A stretch of 64,000 nucleotides of DNA from Dromaius novaehollandiae (taxonomy: Eukaryota > Chordata > Aves > Casuariiformes > Dromaiidae): the NCBI RefSeq assembly GCF_036370855.1, contig NC_088132.1:62720841-62784840 (forward strand), read 5' to 3'. Made by a program: the position numbers and the translations under genes. This document shows positions 1-12,068 of this stretch, piece after piece. Every line of letters starts with the position of its first letter. Within the stretch, counting starts at the first letter, position 1. The notes below the pieces were generated by a model. It was given only the letters and a program-made list of their open reading frames with translations. It ran no database searches and was not told the origin of the DNA.

Positions 1-1489
1 TGAGGAACCTTCTGTAATTTCCACTTTTCTTCCAAACTCTTGCAAATTCTCTATATTTTTTAAAGCTCCCACTTCCCTCTGGCAGCCAAGATGCATCACC
101 AAGCCATTGTCTGCTGTTTGGAAACTGTATTCACTTCTAATCCATAGAAGAAGAAAATCTAGAAATCCATCTCAAATTGAAGGACTTTCAGTGGCTACGG
201 GACTGCATGGAAGAGCTGCTTCGTAGGCTGAAGGTTTGGAGCGGAGCATTCTTTCACTCTTAAATGATCTTATATTGTTGCTGCTTCCCATTCACTAAGA
301 AACTTATCTAAATCAAACTGTGGGCCAGCTGACTACTGATTTTATAAAAAACACTCTTGCTAAATAATTTCAGTCAGTCAACAATCAACATTAGTCAAAT
401 CAGTGTAAGATTTGTTTTATTCAGATTTTATTTTAGAGCAAATATCTCCGAACATTTGCAGTATTCAAATATAGACCATGTTCTGTGCCTTCAGTGTGAT
501 TTTTTGGGAGAATGCACCCTGCATATTTCAAAAGCAAACAGATCTGAATGATCTTTGTTGGATACATCCCAATTTATGGCATCTTTCATTGTCTATAGGT
601 TTTGTAGAACAGCTTTCTTTAACCTTTCAACGTAAATCAGACAAATCACCCAAACAAAATTATTAAACTAAAGCAGCTGCTATTTTAGAACAGTTGCTTT
701 TGCTTGTAACATGCAGCAACAGCTTAAACATATGCAGCTATAGACCTCTAATGGTACAACACGTGTTTTTGAAAGCAGAAAAATCTGACTACCACTCCCT
801 TGCAAGGGAAAGGTAACTCCTTAGGATTCTCTGTTAGAGCCACCCTGGGGGAAGGCTTGCTTATTCATCGTGAAAACAATGCTTATTTCAGGTTCCTAAT
901 CCTTTAAATGGGAGGTGCTTTGGTGTCTGTCAGTAACAGCACGAAAACTGTAATTAAAGTGTAAAGTACTTCACACTTCATATGCAAGTGTTAGGCTACA
1001 CTTACATTAGCTACAAACATGTACAGTCATGCTTTGACACCATCCTCATATTTAGTTTTACATGCAGTGCTAGTACCATGTTTACCATCAGGCTAGCTCA
1101 TTTAGATACTAATTCTAATTTACCACACTTCTAGTTGAACTCAAATCTACAGAAAAGCAATGGTAACTGTTACTGAATTACTATATCACTGCTTCTGAGC
1201 TACAGAATTTAGCATGACCCGAAGCAGCCTCTAGGGCACCACAACCTAGCTCATGTATTTGGCAAGAGCACGCTGCGATGAGAAAGCAAAAGGAAGAGAG
1301 AAGGGCGCAGACGCTGACCGCGACGCATGGCAACAATCGTCGTTGGTGTAGGTTTGCTTCTGAATTGCCTTTATGATACAACAGAGGTTTTCATAGAGAA
1401 CCAGTGTGTTCAAGATCAGAGACAAAACTGCACAGAAGCACCAAAGTCACAAGCTAGTCTGGCACGCAGCACTCTGCCTGCAAAGAAAG

Positions 1490-1800
1490 GGCCGCGCACA
1501 GCCTTGGTGCGACAGAGCAGGCCAGGAGGGAACGGGAGCTGCGACCCGGTGCCGGTTTGGTCCTGGCTGAGGCAATCCGTGCCAGTCGCCCCCGGTACGC
1601 GCTCCTGCTCCCTCGGCCCCCGCTCAGCCGTGCTGCCAGTGAGCTAGGAGAGGGAGCCAAGGCTCCCTGCGCTCCCTCCACAGGGACCGAGCTGCAGCCG
1701 GGCAGCAGCTCCCCACTGCAGCCCGGGTGCCCCGCAAGGAAGGGCACAGCTTGGGCCCGGGGGTCCTCTCCCCACTCCCCCCTGCGGAGGCCGCTGAGCA
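1490..1800. other. Isolated GC/CpG-rich patch in intron
   Basis: About 300 bp here are strongly GC-rich and contain many CpG dinucleotides, in contrast with the AT-rich DNA on both sides. Open frames exist on both strands (about 100 codons), but they are low-complexity, Arg/Ser/Pro/Ala-rich and look like by-products of base composition. It could be an orphan CpG island, an alternative promoter or an exon of an unrecognised non-coding transcript. It could also be a remnant of an old GC-rich repeat. Nothing in the sequence decides between these. Confidence 0.45.
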
Positions 1801-4800
1801 GCTATGTTTGCTCTGAGGGCAAAGTCAAAGCGAACAGAATAAAGTAAACAAGCACGGCTTCCTCAAGCTCTTTTTTAAGCGACTTCTCTGACCAGTTCCT
1901 TCTGTTCAGACCTTTGCAGCTCAACTCCTTATTTTAATTTTAAACTCCAAATTTTAATGCCCTTTCACATTTAGTAATAATCCTCTCTAAAGCCATGCAC
2001 ACTTTACTGTGAAAAATGCTATCTGGTGCACGTAAAGACATTTGAGCATGTCCTGAATTTTCAATCTTAGTTGTGATACTGGACAATAGTGGAAAATATT
2101 TTGCTCAGAAGAGCTGTTTAATCCCTGTGCCTTTTAACAGCATTTCCCAACTCTGAATCGTATTTTGCAGCTTTTTGTGGCGTCAGTAATAAAATACTCA
2201 TTTGCTAAAGCCCTATTCTCTATGCAAGAATGTACAATCTCCATCTCAGAGTTCCCATTTAAAAAACTTCCTAACTAAAGCACCTGAAAGGATATAGAAG
2301 CATAATGTGCAATCCAGTGTCAAACAAAGAATTTTTCTAATTTGCATCCCATTCTGGGTAAAGGAGTGAGAATTCTGTGTAAACCAATCTCCATGACTGA
2401 AGATAGTTTTGATCACATCGTTTTTCAAATATATAATATTTATGATCAAATAAACAGAAAAAGTAGGTATGCATTGTGGCAACTAAACAGAATGTAATTT
2501 CAATATAATTATTCTCTTTTGGGAAGGGGGGGCAAAAACAATCATTGAAACTTTATGCTTATTACGACTCACTGAAGTACGTTTTTTTCCCCTCTTGACA
2601 AGGAGGCTGTCAAAACAGATAATTATGGAAATGATAGAAATAGTTTGAAAGAAGACAGGAGCTGTCACAAAAAGTTTCGTCTTTTAACATTTCACCTTGT
2701 ATCCAACTGTGCAATTCAGAAGCCATTTAGTTTTATTACTGTGTATCAAGTACATAATGCATGAGAAAAATCATCATTTACTGTGATATTTTCTACTCAA
2801 AACTATTTTCAGGCTTTTGACATTAGTTAAAGGAACATGCGATTCTACTTTAACTCCCATAAAATATTAACGTACATGCATACACATGCATAACAAAGCA
2901 ATAGTAAGGCTTCAATTTAAACTGAGAATACTTCTAGCTATCCAGCCCCATATGGATAACAGAGGAAGTAGCATTTAGCTTACAGTAAAGTTACTTCTAG
3001 TATAAAAATCTGTATTCACAGAGTAATCTAACTATAGATACACGTCTGGCAACTACAGGATATCACACTGGCAAGTTCAGAAATGAACCACATTACTCTC
3101 CATGCCAGTTTCTGTAGGGATTGCCATGAGAACCTTGTTTTTCTCACATACTCTGCAGCACCCCAAGACAGTCTGTAACATTATTTCTGCCCATTTTACA
3201 GACAAGGACATGAACAATGACAAGTTACCCAAATATTCTTAGAGCTGCAGGACATTGTCAGAAGCAGCGTGTCACTACAAGGTCTGTTACAGAAAAGAAA
3301 ACAATATATCCAGGTACCTCATGTTACAGACAGGAGAAATCTTTAAAAGCCCCTACAAATCTGATGTCCACTGAAATCAGTAATATTAAAGAAATCAAAT
3401 GGAGGTTTTTGTACAGAGATTTTTTAAAAACTCACTAGATGCCTGACAATTTTTAAGGTTTGCTATATCCTTAAAAATATGCCACCTAGTTCTTAAACTA
3501 CAGATTTAGAAGCTGAACACTCAGTACATCTTAGATACAAGTTATCTAAACCAATTTTAATGATAAAACTCCTATTATTTAAGTGGGGAAAAACTGGCTA
3601 CATGTTGCATACGCACTGATCATATAAAGAGGAGAGACAGATTACAAGTGTCTTATGCATCCAACCACTATCTCAACTAGGAGCTGCAACAGCAGAAGAT
3701 AAACATTTCCTTAATGTTTAATATACTTGCATAATGCGATCTCAAACTTTAAATAAAACAAAATTTTTAGAAAAGGAATCTAACCCAGAGTCAATATAGG
3801 AGATGCAGAACATAGCAAAGCTTGTGCATACCATGCAAAGTTGAGTGATCACCAAAGTGCTTAGAAGTCTTGGGAAGTTCTTGTCAACAGAACTTTGGAA
3901 TTCATGAAGGTGCCTAAAAACAGTAAGAAAGGCATACCGCGTTGTTTCTGCAGGTGTTACGGTGTTTAACATCTTTTAAATTTGACGAGTTTCTGTTCAG
4001 TAATGGAAGGGCAACATGATCCCCAAAAGGAGTCCTCAGGAGGAGGAGTCCCTCCACCCCCAAATATTTTTTCATTCTTTTGCAACTGAAACATGAAAAA
4101 TCCAACAGTCAACTTGTAGAATTATAATCTGAAGATGACATTTTTTAAATCAGGAGTAAAATGTACAGTCAGAAGGAAAAATAGCAGCATAGGTGTGTAT
4201 GTGAGACAGCACGCTTACTTTCAAACCATACTCAAAGTCAAATCAGACCATGGCTTGAAGAACAGAAGGGAAAAGTGTTTTAAAAAATTATTTTGCATGG
4301 ATGGAACATCACTTCTATAAAACATCTGCTATATCCCAATACAACTTTTGTTAACAATTTCTGACAACATGAATGCTTAGCAGGTAAACTAATTTGCATG
4401 TAAAGTGCTAAGTTATCAAATCTACTTCCACACAATAGCATTTTGATTTAAAAATGTTTTAATATGTAGCCTCTAAAATATTTTCATTACTTTAAAACAG
4501 TAAGGTCTCAGGACAAGAATCTATTTCCTGTTTGGCCACAAAATGCTATGTACACCTAGTTTTCTATATACGTTATAAAAAAAATGTAAAATTCTGTTGT
4601 ATTTAATTAATCATCAGTTTTTAAATTGATTAAAATATAGTTTACAGCTACACAGAAATAAATGAAATGACAAATTATCCTTGGCCCAACATATATTACC
4701 ATACACAGTATGTGTAAAGGGACAGATGATAGAATAATATGGCAATGCAAAGAGATATATATATAAGCTCAGATTCTTACCTGCTATTGAACAGTATGTG

Positions 4801-6599
4801 TATATATATGTACATGCGCACGTGCACACTTACACCAGGTGAGGATGTGATCCAAAATTCTCTATCAAAATGGGCTCTTATTACCATAGGAACTGAACAT
4901 ATTCAAGTACAAGATAAGAAACAACTTGATCTGCATTCATTTGCAAAGTTATCACCCTCATCATAACTGAGTTGAGAACGAGACTTGGCATATTTCAAGC
5001 TGTAATAAAATCAAAAGGCAACCAACTGTTTCAGTATCCCAGAGGCTGGCTTTTAAAACCCAAGACCTCCATCCAACCACTAACATTCCTTACATTACTG
5101 GTCAGATTAGAAGTAACCCATAATGAGCAACATTTTTGGTTTATGACTAGCCCAATGCACAAAAGTATTGCTCTAAGTGCCCATCCTCCAAAAATGGAGA
5201 AAAAGAGAGGGGGGAAAGGAAAGGAACTGTTAGTATGTGAAACACAAAGCCGAACAAGTTTCCTTGTGAAATCAGCCCAGCATTACTCTACCATAAGAAA
5301 AACTAGAATCTAAAGATAATAGAGATGTTAACCAATGTCCTTTATAAGAAAGTTAAAACTTTATAATGAAAGACGGTATCAGTTAGCTATTTTTAGAAGA
5401 AAAAAAGGCCTGATTACAAAATATTATCAAGTCTCAAGATCACTGCCAAAAGACTTGGCTGGTGTGATGACCTAACTGCAGTGACCAGTGTACATGAGGA
5501 CAAATCATACTTGTTCTTACTTGAGTGAGTGATATGTCATGGTGATTCTGATATGATATTTTGTTGGCCTACACTACTCACTAAGTCACTGGTTCCCAAA
5601 CTGCGGTCATTGATGCTACCAGTAAGATGTGTCCAGCTGCTCTGTGAAGCCATAATATATTTGCAAGATTTTCAATTGAAAGTTTGATCATAGAGTTCAT
5701 TCAGCTGAGAGTCCAAGCAGTTTGGCAACCGTTATTATCCAACAGCTGAAGCTGAATAAAAAGAAAGTTTGACAAATATAAAATATAAACATGATATACT
5801 AAAGGGGCATGGTAGGCAAGTAAAGCAGAATGGGGGAAACAGAAATTTTAATGAAGTTTAACATATGCCAGATTTGATATTAAAAAGAAAGAAAGGAAAA
5901 ACAAAAAGACATGACAGGCAAAGGATGGAGGAGAAGGGGGAAAAAAAAAGCAAAAAAGTCAAAAAAAGTGATACAGCAGACCACAGAGAGAAGAATATAG
6001 GCAGAGCTCCAGAAATTTATGCTTTAGGAACTGTAATGTTGTTTTGTGGTGTTACAATGCAGTATTGACAGTACAATGTCATTAAGGTGCAAAATACAAA
6101 ATTTGTGGGCTTTACATCCTTTTTCAGAAATTGTTTAGTCTGATGAGAAATATGGGAAAGAACATGGAGATTTCTTTTACAGGGTTTCAACATGAAATAT
6201 GGTCACAAATACTCCCTGGTTCCATAGCTGTCAAGCAGCAGTTTACTGTATCAGCATTACTGTCAAAAAGGGAATATAATACAGAATATCAGCCAGTAGC
6301 TAAAACACAATCAGTACAATATATGGGGAACAAACAGTATTCTACCTGTACTTCACTAGTATAAATACATCTGTAAAAACAGAGTCTATTGTGGTACAAG
6401 GGTTTTAAACTGGAAGAAAAGGTAGATCATGCATATCACCCCATAGTAATACAGAATAAGATAACTGTAACTACACCATTACATATTTAAGATGTTTGTG
6501 TTATTGTCAAAATATTAGCAAAATTTTTACATACGTAGATTTTAACTAGTTTTTCTTATATGGGAAAAGGAACAACTTTAGTAATTACTTGAAAGAAAA

Positions 6600-6623
6600 G
6601 ATAACTACTTTTTAGTAGTTATC
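6600..6623. repeat. Perfect 10-bp inverted repeat with TTTT loop
   Basis: The arm GATAACTACT (6600-6609) is followed by four T and then its exact reverse complement AGTAGTTATC (6614-6623). It is an intronic stem-loop with no neighbouring features and is too short for a microRNA precursor. Likely chance or a replication-slippage product. Confidence 0.6.
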
Positions 6624-8289
6624 ACAGTTTAGTATATCACTTCTGCTCTGATAAGGTCAATGCACAGCCCTGCAGGTAAAGTATCTAGCTGCTAAATAAT
6701 TTTTTTGGATCCATTACCTCAGGAAGCTGAAGGTATAAGCAGTCCTATAACTCTGAATGCACCACTACTCCCAATATTTTTTTATTCTCCATAAATCGCT
6801 TTTTCTGGAAGGTTAAATATTTAGAACACTATTGCTCTAGAATTTCCTCACCTGTGGAAACCCCTTGCTCCTCCTTTTGAAAGGCAACTGACACCTCCAG
6901 TGCTGGAAGAAGTCTAATTGCATCAATTCAAAAACCCTGGCTGCCCAAGTTCTCTGAGGCAGATTCTACTTAGCACAAAATTATCATGGCCGTCTGGCTC
7001 AGGGAAATAATATGGCAAAAGAGAGGCAACATCCCTTACCTCCAAGTATCGCAAGTAGTACGGTACAACAATAAAAGTTATATACATACAATTAGGATGG
7101 GCCAGAGATACTTAAAATGAGATCAGTCCAAGCTGAGATAAAACACCAGAAGAATCAGTTCTGCCCAAATAACTAGGATGAGGAAAACAAACATGCTTAA
7201 TACTTCTTTGAAGGTTAATATAAAGAAAAATATGTTAATTTTTAGGTACTGAAAACCTTGTAGAATAAATTTAACTTGATTTTCTTGCATTCTAAGGTAT
7301 ATTATAGCCCTTATAATCTCTATAACCTCAGTGGGAAAGAGGGGCAGACAGAAACAGATGAAAAGCTGTAAGTTGTATGGGAGTCCATTTCTATGAGTTA
7401 TGGCTTGTGAACATAAGCTGACAGGTTTCCTGAATGGGTCATCTTAACACACAGGCAGGCCGGACAACTTTTCACAACCAGTATATTTCAGAAGATTTAA
7501 GTGACCAAATCCTTGGCTAGAGCTTGCCAACATAGCTTCACTGAATTCGATGCAGTTATTCCTACCGATGCAAGTCAAATATCTGCCCTTGTGGGTGTCA
7601 GATTGAATCTTCTGTACTTTATCTACTCAGTCATTCTTAGCTGGCTTTCAGTGACTTGTAATACAAATCCAGGGTAAGGTAGGAGTGTGTACATACGTGT
7701 GAGTGTGTACGTACGCACATACGCAGACCAACAGTCAAACTCATTCCAGGCTTTACAATGTCATCAGCATGAAAGACTTCCACTGCTTTATTCCATTAGA
7801 AACCACGTATGGAAAAAGTCATGGCTACAACTCCCCCATCTCATTAGCATTGTAAAATGTTAATCCAATTTGTTTTGCTGTACTGATGAATATGCTGGCA
7901 ACTGGATTTGAAAAATTGCATTTTAATGTCAACCACCATGAACAAAATGTATCAATGTAAAGAGGACCTGCTTTAAAAATTCACAGCAGTAATTTCAGGA
8001 TTGACTTAATTAAAGAAACCCTTGAATGACCATGGTCATCTTCCAGAATCTAACTTCATATAGATTTCCATAAAAGAAACAATTAAGCAACACTGGAGTT
8101 TAGATTTCCATCTTTTCTGTTTTTCTAAGACTAGATATCTAGTCTGTATATAATTTCACAAATTAGGCAAACAAAATACTGCATTTTCCTCCCAAAAGTG
8201 AAAAATTATTGAACAAGAAAGTCCATTATAAATGAATTACTGTAGTTTAACTACAATAATTGAAAATGTAAAGGCATTTCATCTCTCAC

Positions 8290-8330
8290 CTCAATAGTGG
8301 GTGGATCATTTCTTTTTTTTCTTATCCAAG
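8290..8330 (-). CDS. NDUFAF2: NDUFAF2 exon 3 (41-bp internal coding exon)
   Basis: Small internal exon on the minus strand with acceptor TGCAG (AG at 8332-8331) and donor GTGAGA starting at 8289. Joined to the single base left over from exon 2 it reads A-WIRKKRNDPPTIE and ends on a codon boundary. This corresponds to the segment after the P-T-E-W-E motif in vertebrate NDUFAF2, where human has a similar W-I-R-R...P-P-T-M-E stretch. The Trp-containing segment belongs to the core shared with complex I subunit NDUFA12. The exon contains a run of eight A, which encodes part of the Lys/Arg cluster. The match is short, but splice sites, phase, order and strand all agree. Confidence 0.88.
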
Positions 8331-11300
8331 CTGCAAAAGAAATAAAAATCAGATGGATTATTTCAAAGATGACAAACAGTATTATAACTCAAAATTATAA
8401 GTAAATTGTAATGGAAAGCAAATGTTTATATAAAATTTGCTACAGCCTGGCAAGTCACAGTAACAACTCTCAAATATAAAGCTCCAAGATACTATTTCCC
8501 TTGTTAATACTCTCAGTCTTCACAGAAGGAAGAATTCACCTCTGTGATGAGAGCTTGAACACAGCCTGCATACCACCCAGGCTCAAAATAAGGCTTAAGC
8601 AGGGCTCAAGTGATGCCAAGGCCTTCTGTTGAGCTTGCTGCACAAGGCTGAGTTTCACCCCGAGAACAGGACAGGACAAGTAGTGAAAGACACGAAAAGC
8701 TTGAGACCTCTCTGGAGAGAAGGGACTCCTGCCTATGCTTTTAGGCTGTTAAAGCCTAAGAACTTAGTCTTATTTATGTCAGCGCTGAATAGATTTCCTC
8801 TCCAGAGGTGCAAGATGCAGGCCAAAACCTGAACGAGGTGACTCACTGTATTAAGGGGGAGGTGCCCTAATTGAGAGAATAAGGGAAGGCTCCTCCATCG
8901 CAGTAAATTCACGTTGGAAGGGACAGCCGAGGAATTACTCTGCCTGAAGCAGTGGCAACCCTGATTGTCCTCTAATGCAGGACTTCCATTACGAACCAAA
9001 AACCAATACACTTATGCCCACGCCATCCTCAAACACTGCCTGCTCTTTTGGAAATGACTGGTTGCAGCAATCCAAAGGGATCCCATCACAGACAGAGAAA
9101 TGCCACTGTGTCAAATCTTGCCTCATTCAGTCAAGGAGTTATTACAGATAGCTCGAACTCTATTGTAGATGTTATTAGACAAACAAATTCCTGACTGTGA
9201 ACAGGTCAATACTAATCATTCTTTAAAAGTACCACCACTGTAACACTTTTTTGTGACTTTTCAATGCACAGAATTGGTAGGTGCCTGTTTGCATATTTTG
9301 TAGACGTTTGTCTCTTCTGCTCATATTTTTCAAATGAATGAGTAGCAGAATGCAAGTGGCCAGTAATGAACAGAAGGAAAAACATAAGGAAAGCCAGCTC
9401 CAAGCACAGAGATACGGCAAAATGTTCTTTTGTATGTTTGGATAATTAAGACATTTGTTACTGTGCAGGAAGATTAGACCAAAATGACATTTTCATTATC
9501 ACTCAGTCAAATTCCTGGTCTGGTCTGTAGTTGTCTGTAAAATTTCAAAAATGCTTTAAGAAGGAACTATTCCAGATTTTAATTTTCTAGTACCATTTAT
9601 GCTGTGTTTTGAGGGGAATTGGAGAAGGAGGAGAGAGAACATACACAGAGTTGCACAGAGTCATAATTTCACCTCACTACTGAAAATGTGATTACACAGA
9701 AGCCGAAACACTAGCATCGTTCTGCTTCAGCAATGTTATGAAACACGTTTTAGGAGGAATAGCTTCCAATTAACAGGAGAAGGGGATTAAGGCAGGCAAA
9801 ATGGCATCCCATAGCTTGGATGCTATGACTGCAAGGTTAATTAACTTGAGGTTAATGGCGAAATGTCTGCAACAATATGAAACAAGGCCTTGACTTTGTT
9901 TCTTGTCCATCAGATGATACTTTTTCAAGATGTTTTCTTTTAAATAAAATCCTAAAAATCTTTTCTTAAAATTGACATGTGTATGCTTACAAACACCACT
10001 CCCTACCAGCTCTTCTCAGAGGTCTTTTGAGTCTAACAAAAATTAGACACAAATTTGCCACTGTAGAGAAATGACCGAGTAGTCAACATCAAACTTTGGC
10101 AGAAAGTTTGATATTACTGAAAAGCAAAACAGCCCATAAAGATAATTACAGAATTTAACAGAAAGTCATATTTATTTTTAGATTTGCAAAACATTTTCAA
10201 TGCACCTCTATTCCTTTCACATATTTTAATTTTATAGCACTTTCCAAATGCAGAATGTGGCAAGACTAGGAACTGAACTGCCATGACTGAGACCTGCACT
10301 TCTCCGCTGATAGCCTTGCAAACACTCACTGTACAGGGACCAGCAAAGAGATTAAAGAAGGAATTCTCATGATTGTTATTAGAGAATATCATAGCCCACA
10401 AGCTTTTCCTCCTTTCAGAAATTATCTTTCTCCATATTTAGCAACAGTTCTAATAGCATATGGAAAAGCAGGAAAGAGGTAGAAATATCTTACGTACAAA
10501 TAAATATGTATACTGGACACTAACCAATAAAAGATGCATCTAGAGAAAGATGGAAGAAGAAAGATTAATGTGTCTTGTGAAAAATGAAAGTTTTAACTCC
10601 TCAAAATCTAACGCATTATTTTCAAAGAATCGTCTTCTCCCTCCTTCCCAGTCCTCATTTCTCTATCACATGAAGACCTTTGTTACAACACCCGTGTTTC
10701 AATTCCATGACTCTCAGCACCTAAGGACTTCTAGCATTTTCTTAAAATGACAGTATTTTCATAGCTGCATTTTAACTTCATCTTATCACAATTAATCATT
10801 CTTAAAAGAATTAAAAATTAAAATCCTACAAATTAAGTTGCAGTTAGAAACTACTGGAAATACAAACATTACAGTAGATTCTTTTTCATTGACAGATAGG
10901 ACTTACAGTTATTTGAGTAATGATTTTCTGATGAACAGAATACTCAAATAATCAAAGATTTTATCATTTAATTATGTGCCTCAGCTCAACAAGCCACAAA
11001 TAGAACAGTGAAGGGTATTACAGGGAAACAAGTTTTGAGAACAGAACACATGAAGTGAGGAGTATTATCCAACATATTTTCATTCATTAATAGACCTCAA
11101 TTAGTACCAACATTCACAAGCGACAAAATGATCCTCAATTTAAGAAGATTTCTCACATCGATCATTCCATTATCACACTGTACCTATTTAAATACATAGG
11201 TAGTAAATCATGCTGTTTTTCCTTCCAGCTATAACAAACATTTGAATGTATGGTTTTACATGTGTTGCCTGCCTTCCCTTTTAATAAATGTCAGGACTAC

Positions 11301-11903
11301 AAATCTTTTCAGTTCATTCTCTTTTAAAATATATAGTAACGTATACAATTTTGCATTGGAAAAGTCTTATCCCTCCCCCCTTTCTTTGCACTCTCCTTTA
11401 CACCTTTAGTCAACACAGTTTTAAATTACTAAAAAGATTTATATCAATTAAACATTTACTGATGGAAACAAGGTAATTAGGTGCTTCATTACATGTTGTT
11501 TGAACACCAGATACACACACACACACTCAATTAAAAAGTGTCCAGTGACAGTTACAACTAGAAAAGATTTCCACACAACTACTCCCTTCCACTACACTAA
11601 CAAAGTGAAATGCTCTCACGCATTGTCAGCCAAGATGCTTCGAACCTGGTGAAGTAGAGGAGGTAACATGTATGGACTGACTGCAACCGAAACATGCTTC
11701 CCTGGCTCTCCCCAAAAACCCTCAGAAAAATGAATAGATTGCCTCCATTTCAGGCTGTCTAATTATGCTGCTGCTTCCAATTTTACTGGATGGTACTTCC
11801 TGCACTCTGTGCTCATTATAATGCTACTTTTGTCTAAGAGGAATTTTGCTCGCTAACTGGACATTTCATACCCTGAGACCCCAGCATTCTTTCATCAGCA
11901 CTC

Positions 11904-12002
11904 ATTTGCATTTGCATTAGTATGCATGAGATTTTCATTGAACTTTAAGACTCCTACTGGCACATAACACACTGTAATGAGCGTAAAAGTGAGCATGCAA
12001 AT
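11904..12002. promoter_or_regulatory. Cluster of POU octamer motifs, possible enhancer
   Basis: Three consensus octamers lie within 100 bp: ATTTGCAT at 11904-11911, an overlapping ATTTGCAT at 11910-11917, and ATGCAAAT at 11995-12002. They are interspersed with homeodomain-type cores (ATTAG, TAATGAG, AAATTAAGG). This composition resembles developmental conserved non-coding elements bound by POU and homeodomain factors. The function is inferred from motifs alone, and in AT-rich DNA such motifs also arise by chance. Confidence 0.3.
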
Positions 12003-12033
12003 TAAGGCTCCCATTAATCACTAAATGCTACCA

Positions 12034-12068
12034 GAAAAAAAAAAAAAAAGAAAAAAAGAAAAAAAAAG
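12034..12068 (+). repeat. A-rich tract
   Basis: A run of about 35 bases of nearly pure A interrupted by single G. No flanking target-site duplication or retroelement body was recognised. Confidence 0.85.

Larger units (their letters stand above)
1..8289 (-). other. NDUFAF2: NDUFAF2 intron 3 (partial), no exon found
   Basis: AT-rich non-coding DNA downstream (leftward) of NDUFAF2 exon 3. The intron opens with GT at 8289-8288 on the minus strand. I looked by eye on the minus strand for the C-terminal exon, which in the family is lysine- and glutamate-rich and ends near a G-S-W-M-P motif, and did not find it, so this exon should lie left of the window. Apart from the GC-rich patch at 1490-1800 and a small hairpin at 6600-6623, I see only AT-rich sequence, short A/T runs and short chance open frames. 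A roughly 50-codon open minus-strand frame reaches the left edge but matches nothing I know. Confidence 0.75.

Noticed and set aside
1..160. Open minus-strand frame of about 50 codons reaching the left edge, considered as NDUFAF2 exon 4
   Set aside because: Its residues in either open frame do not match the Lys/Glu-rich NDUFAF2 C-terminus, and two frames are open equally well, as expected by chance.
1327..1847. Frames of about 100 codons on both strands in the GC-rich patch
   Set aside because: Low-complexity composition, no known domain, and stops are rare simply because GC is high.
6600..6623. Perfect hairpin considered as a microRNA precursor or terminator
   Set aside because: A 10-bp stem is far too short for a vertebrate pre-miRNA, and rho-independent terminators do not apply in a vertebrate nuclear gene.
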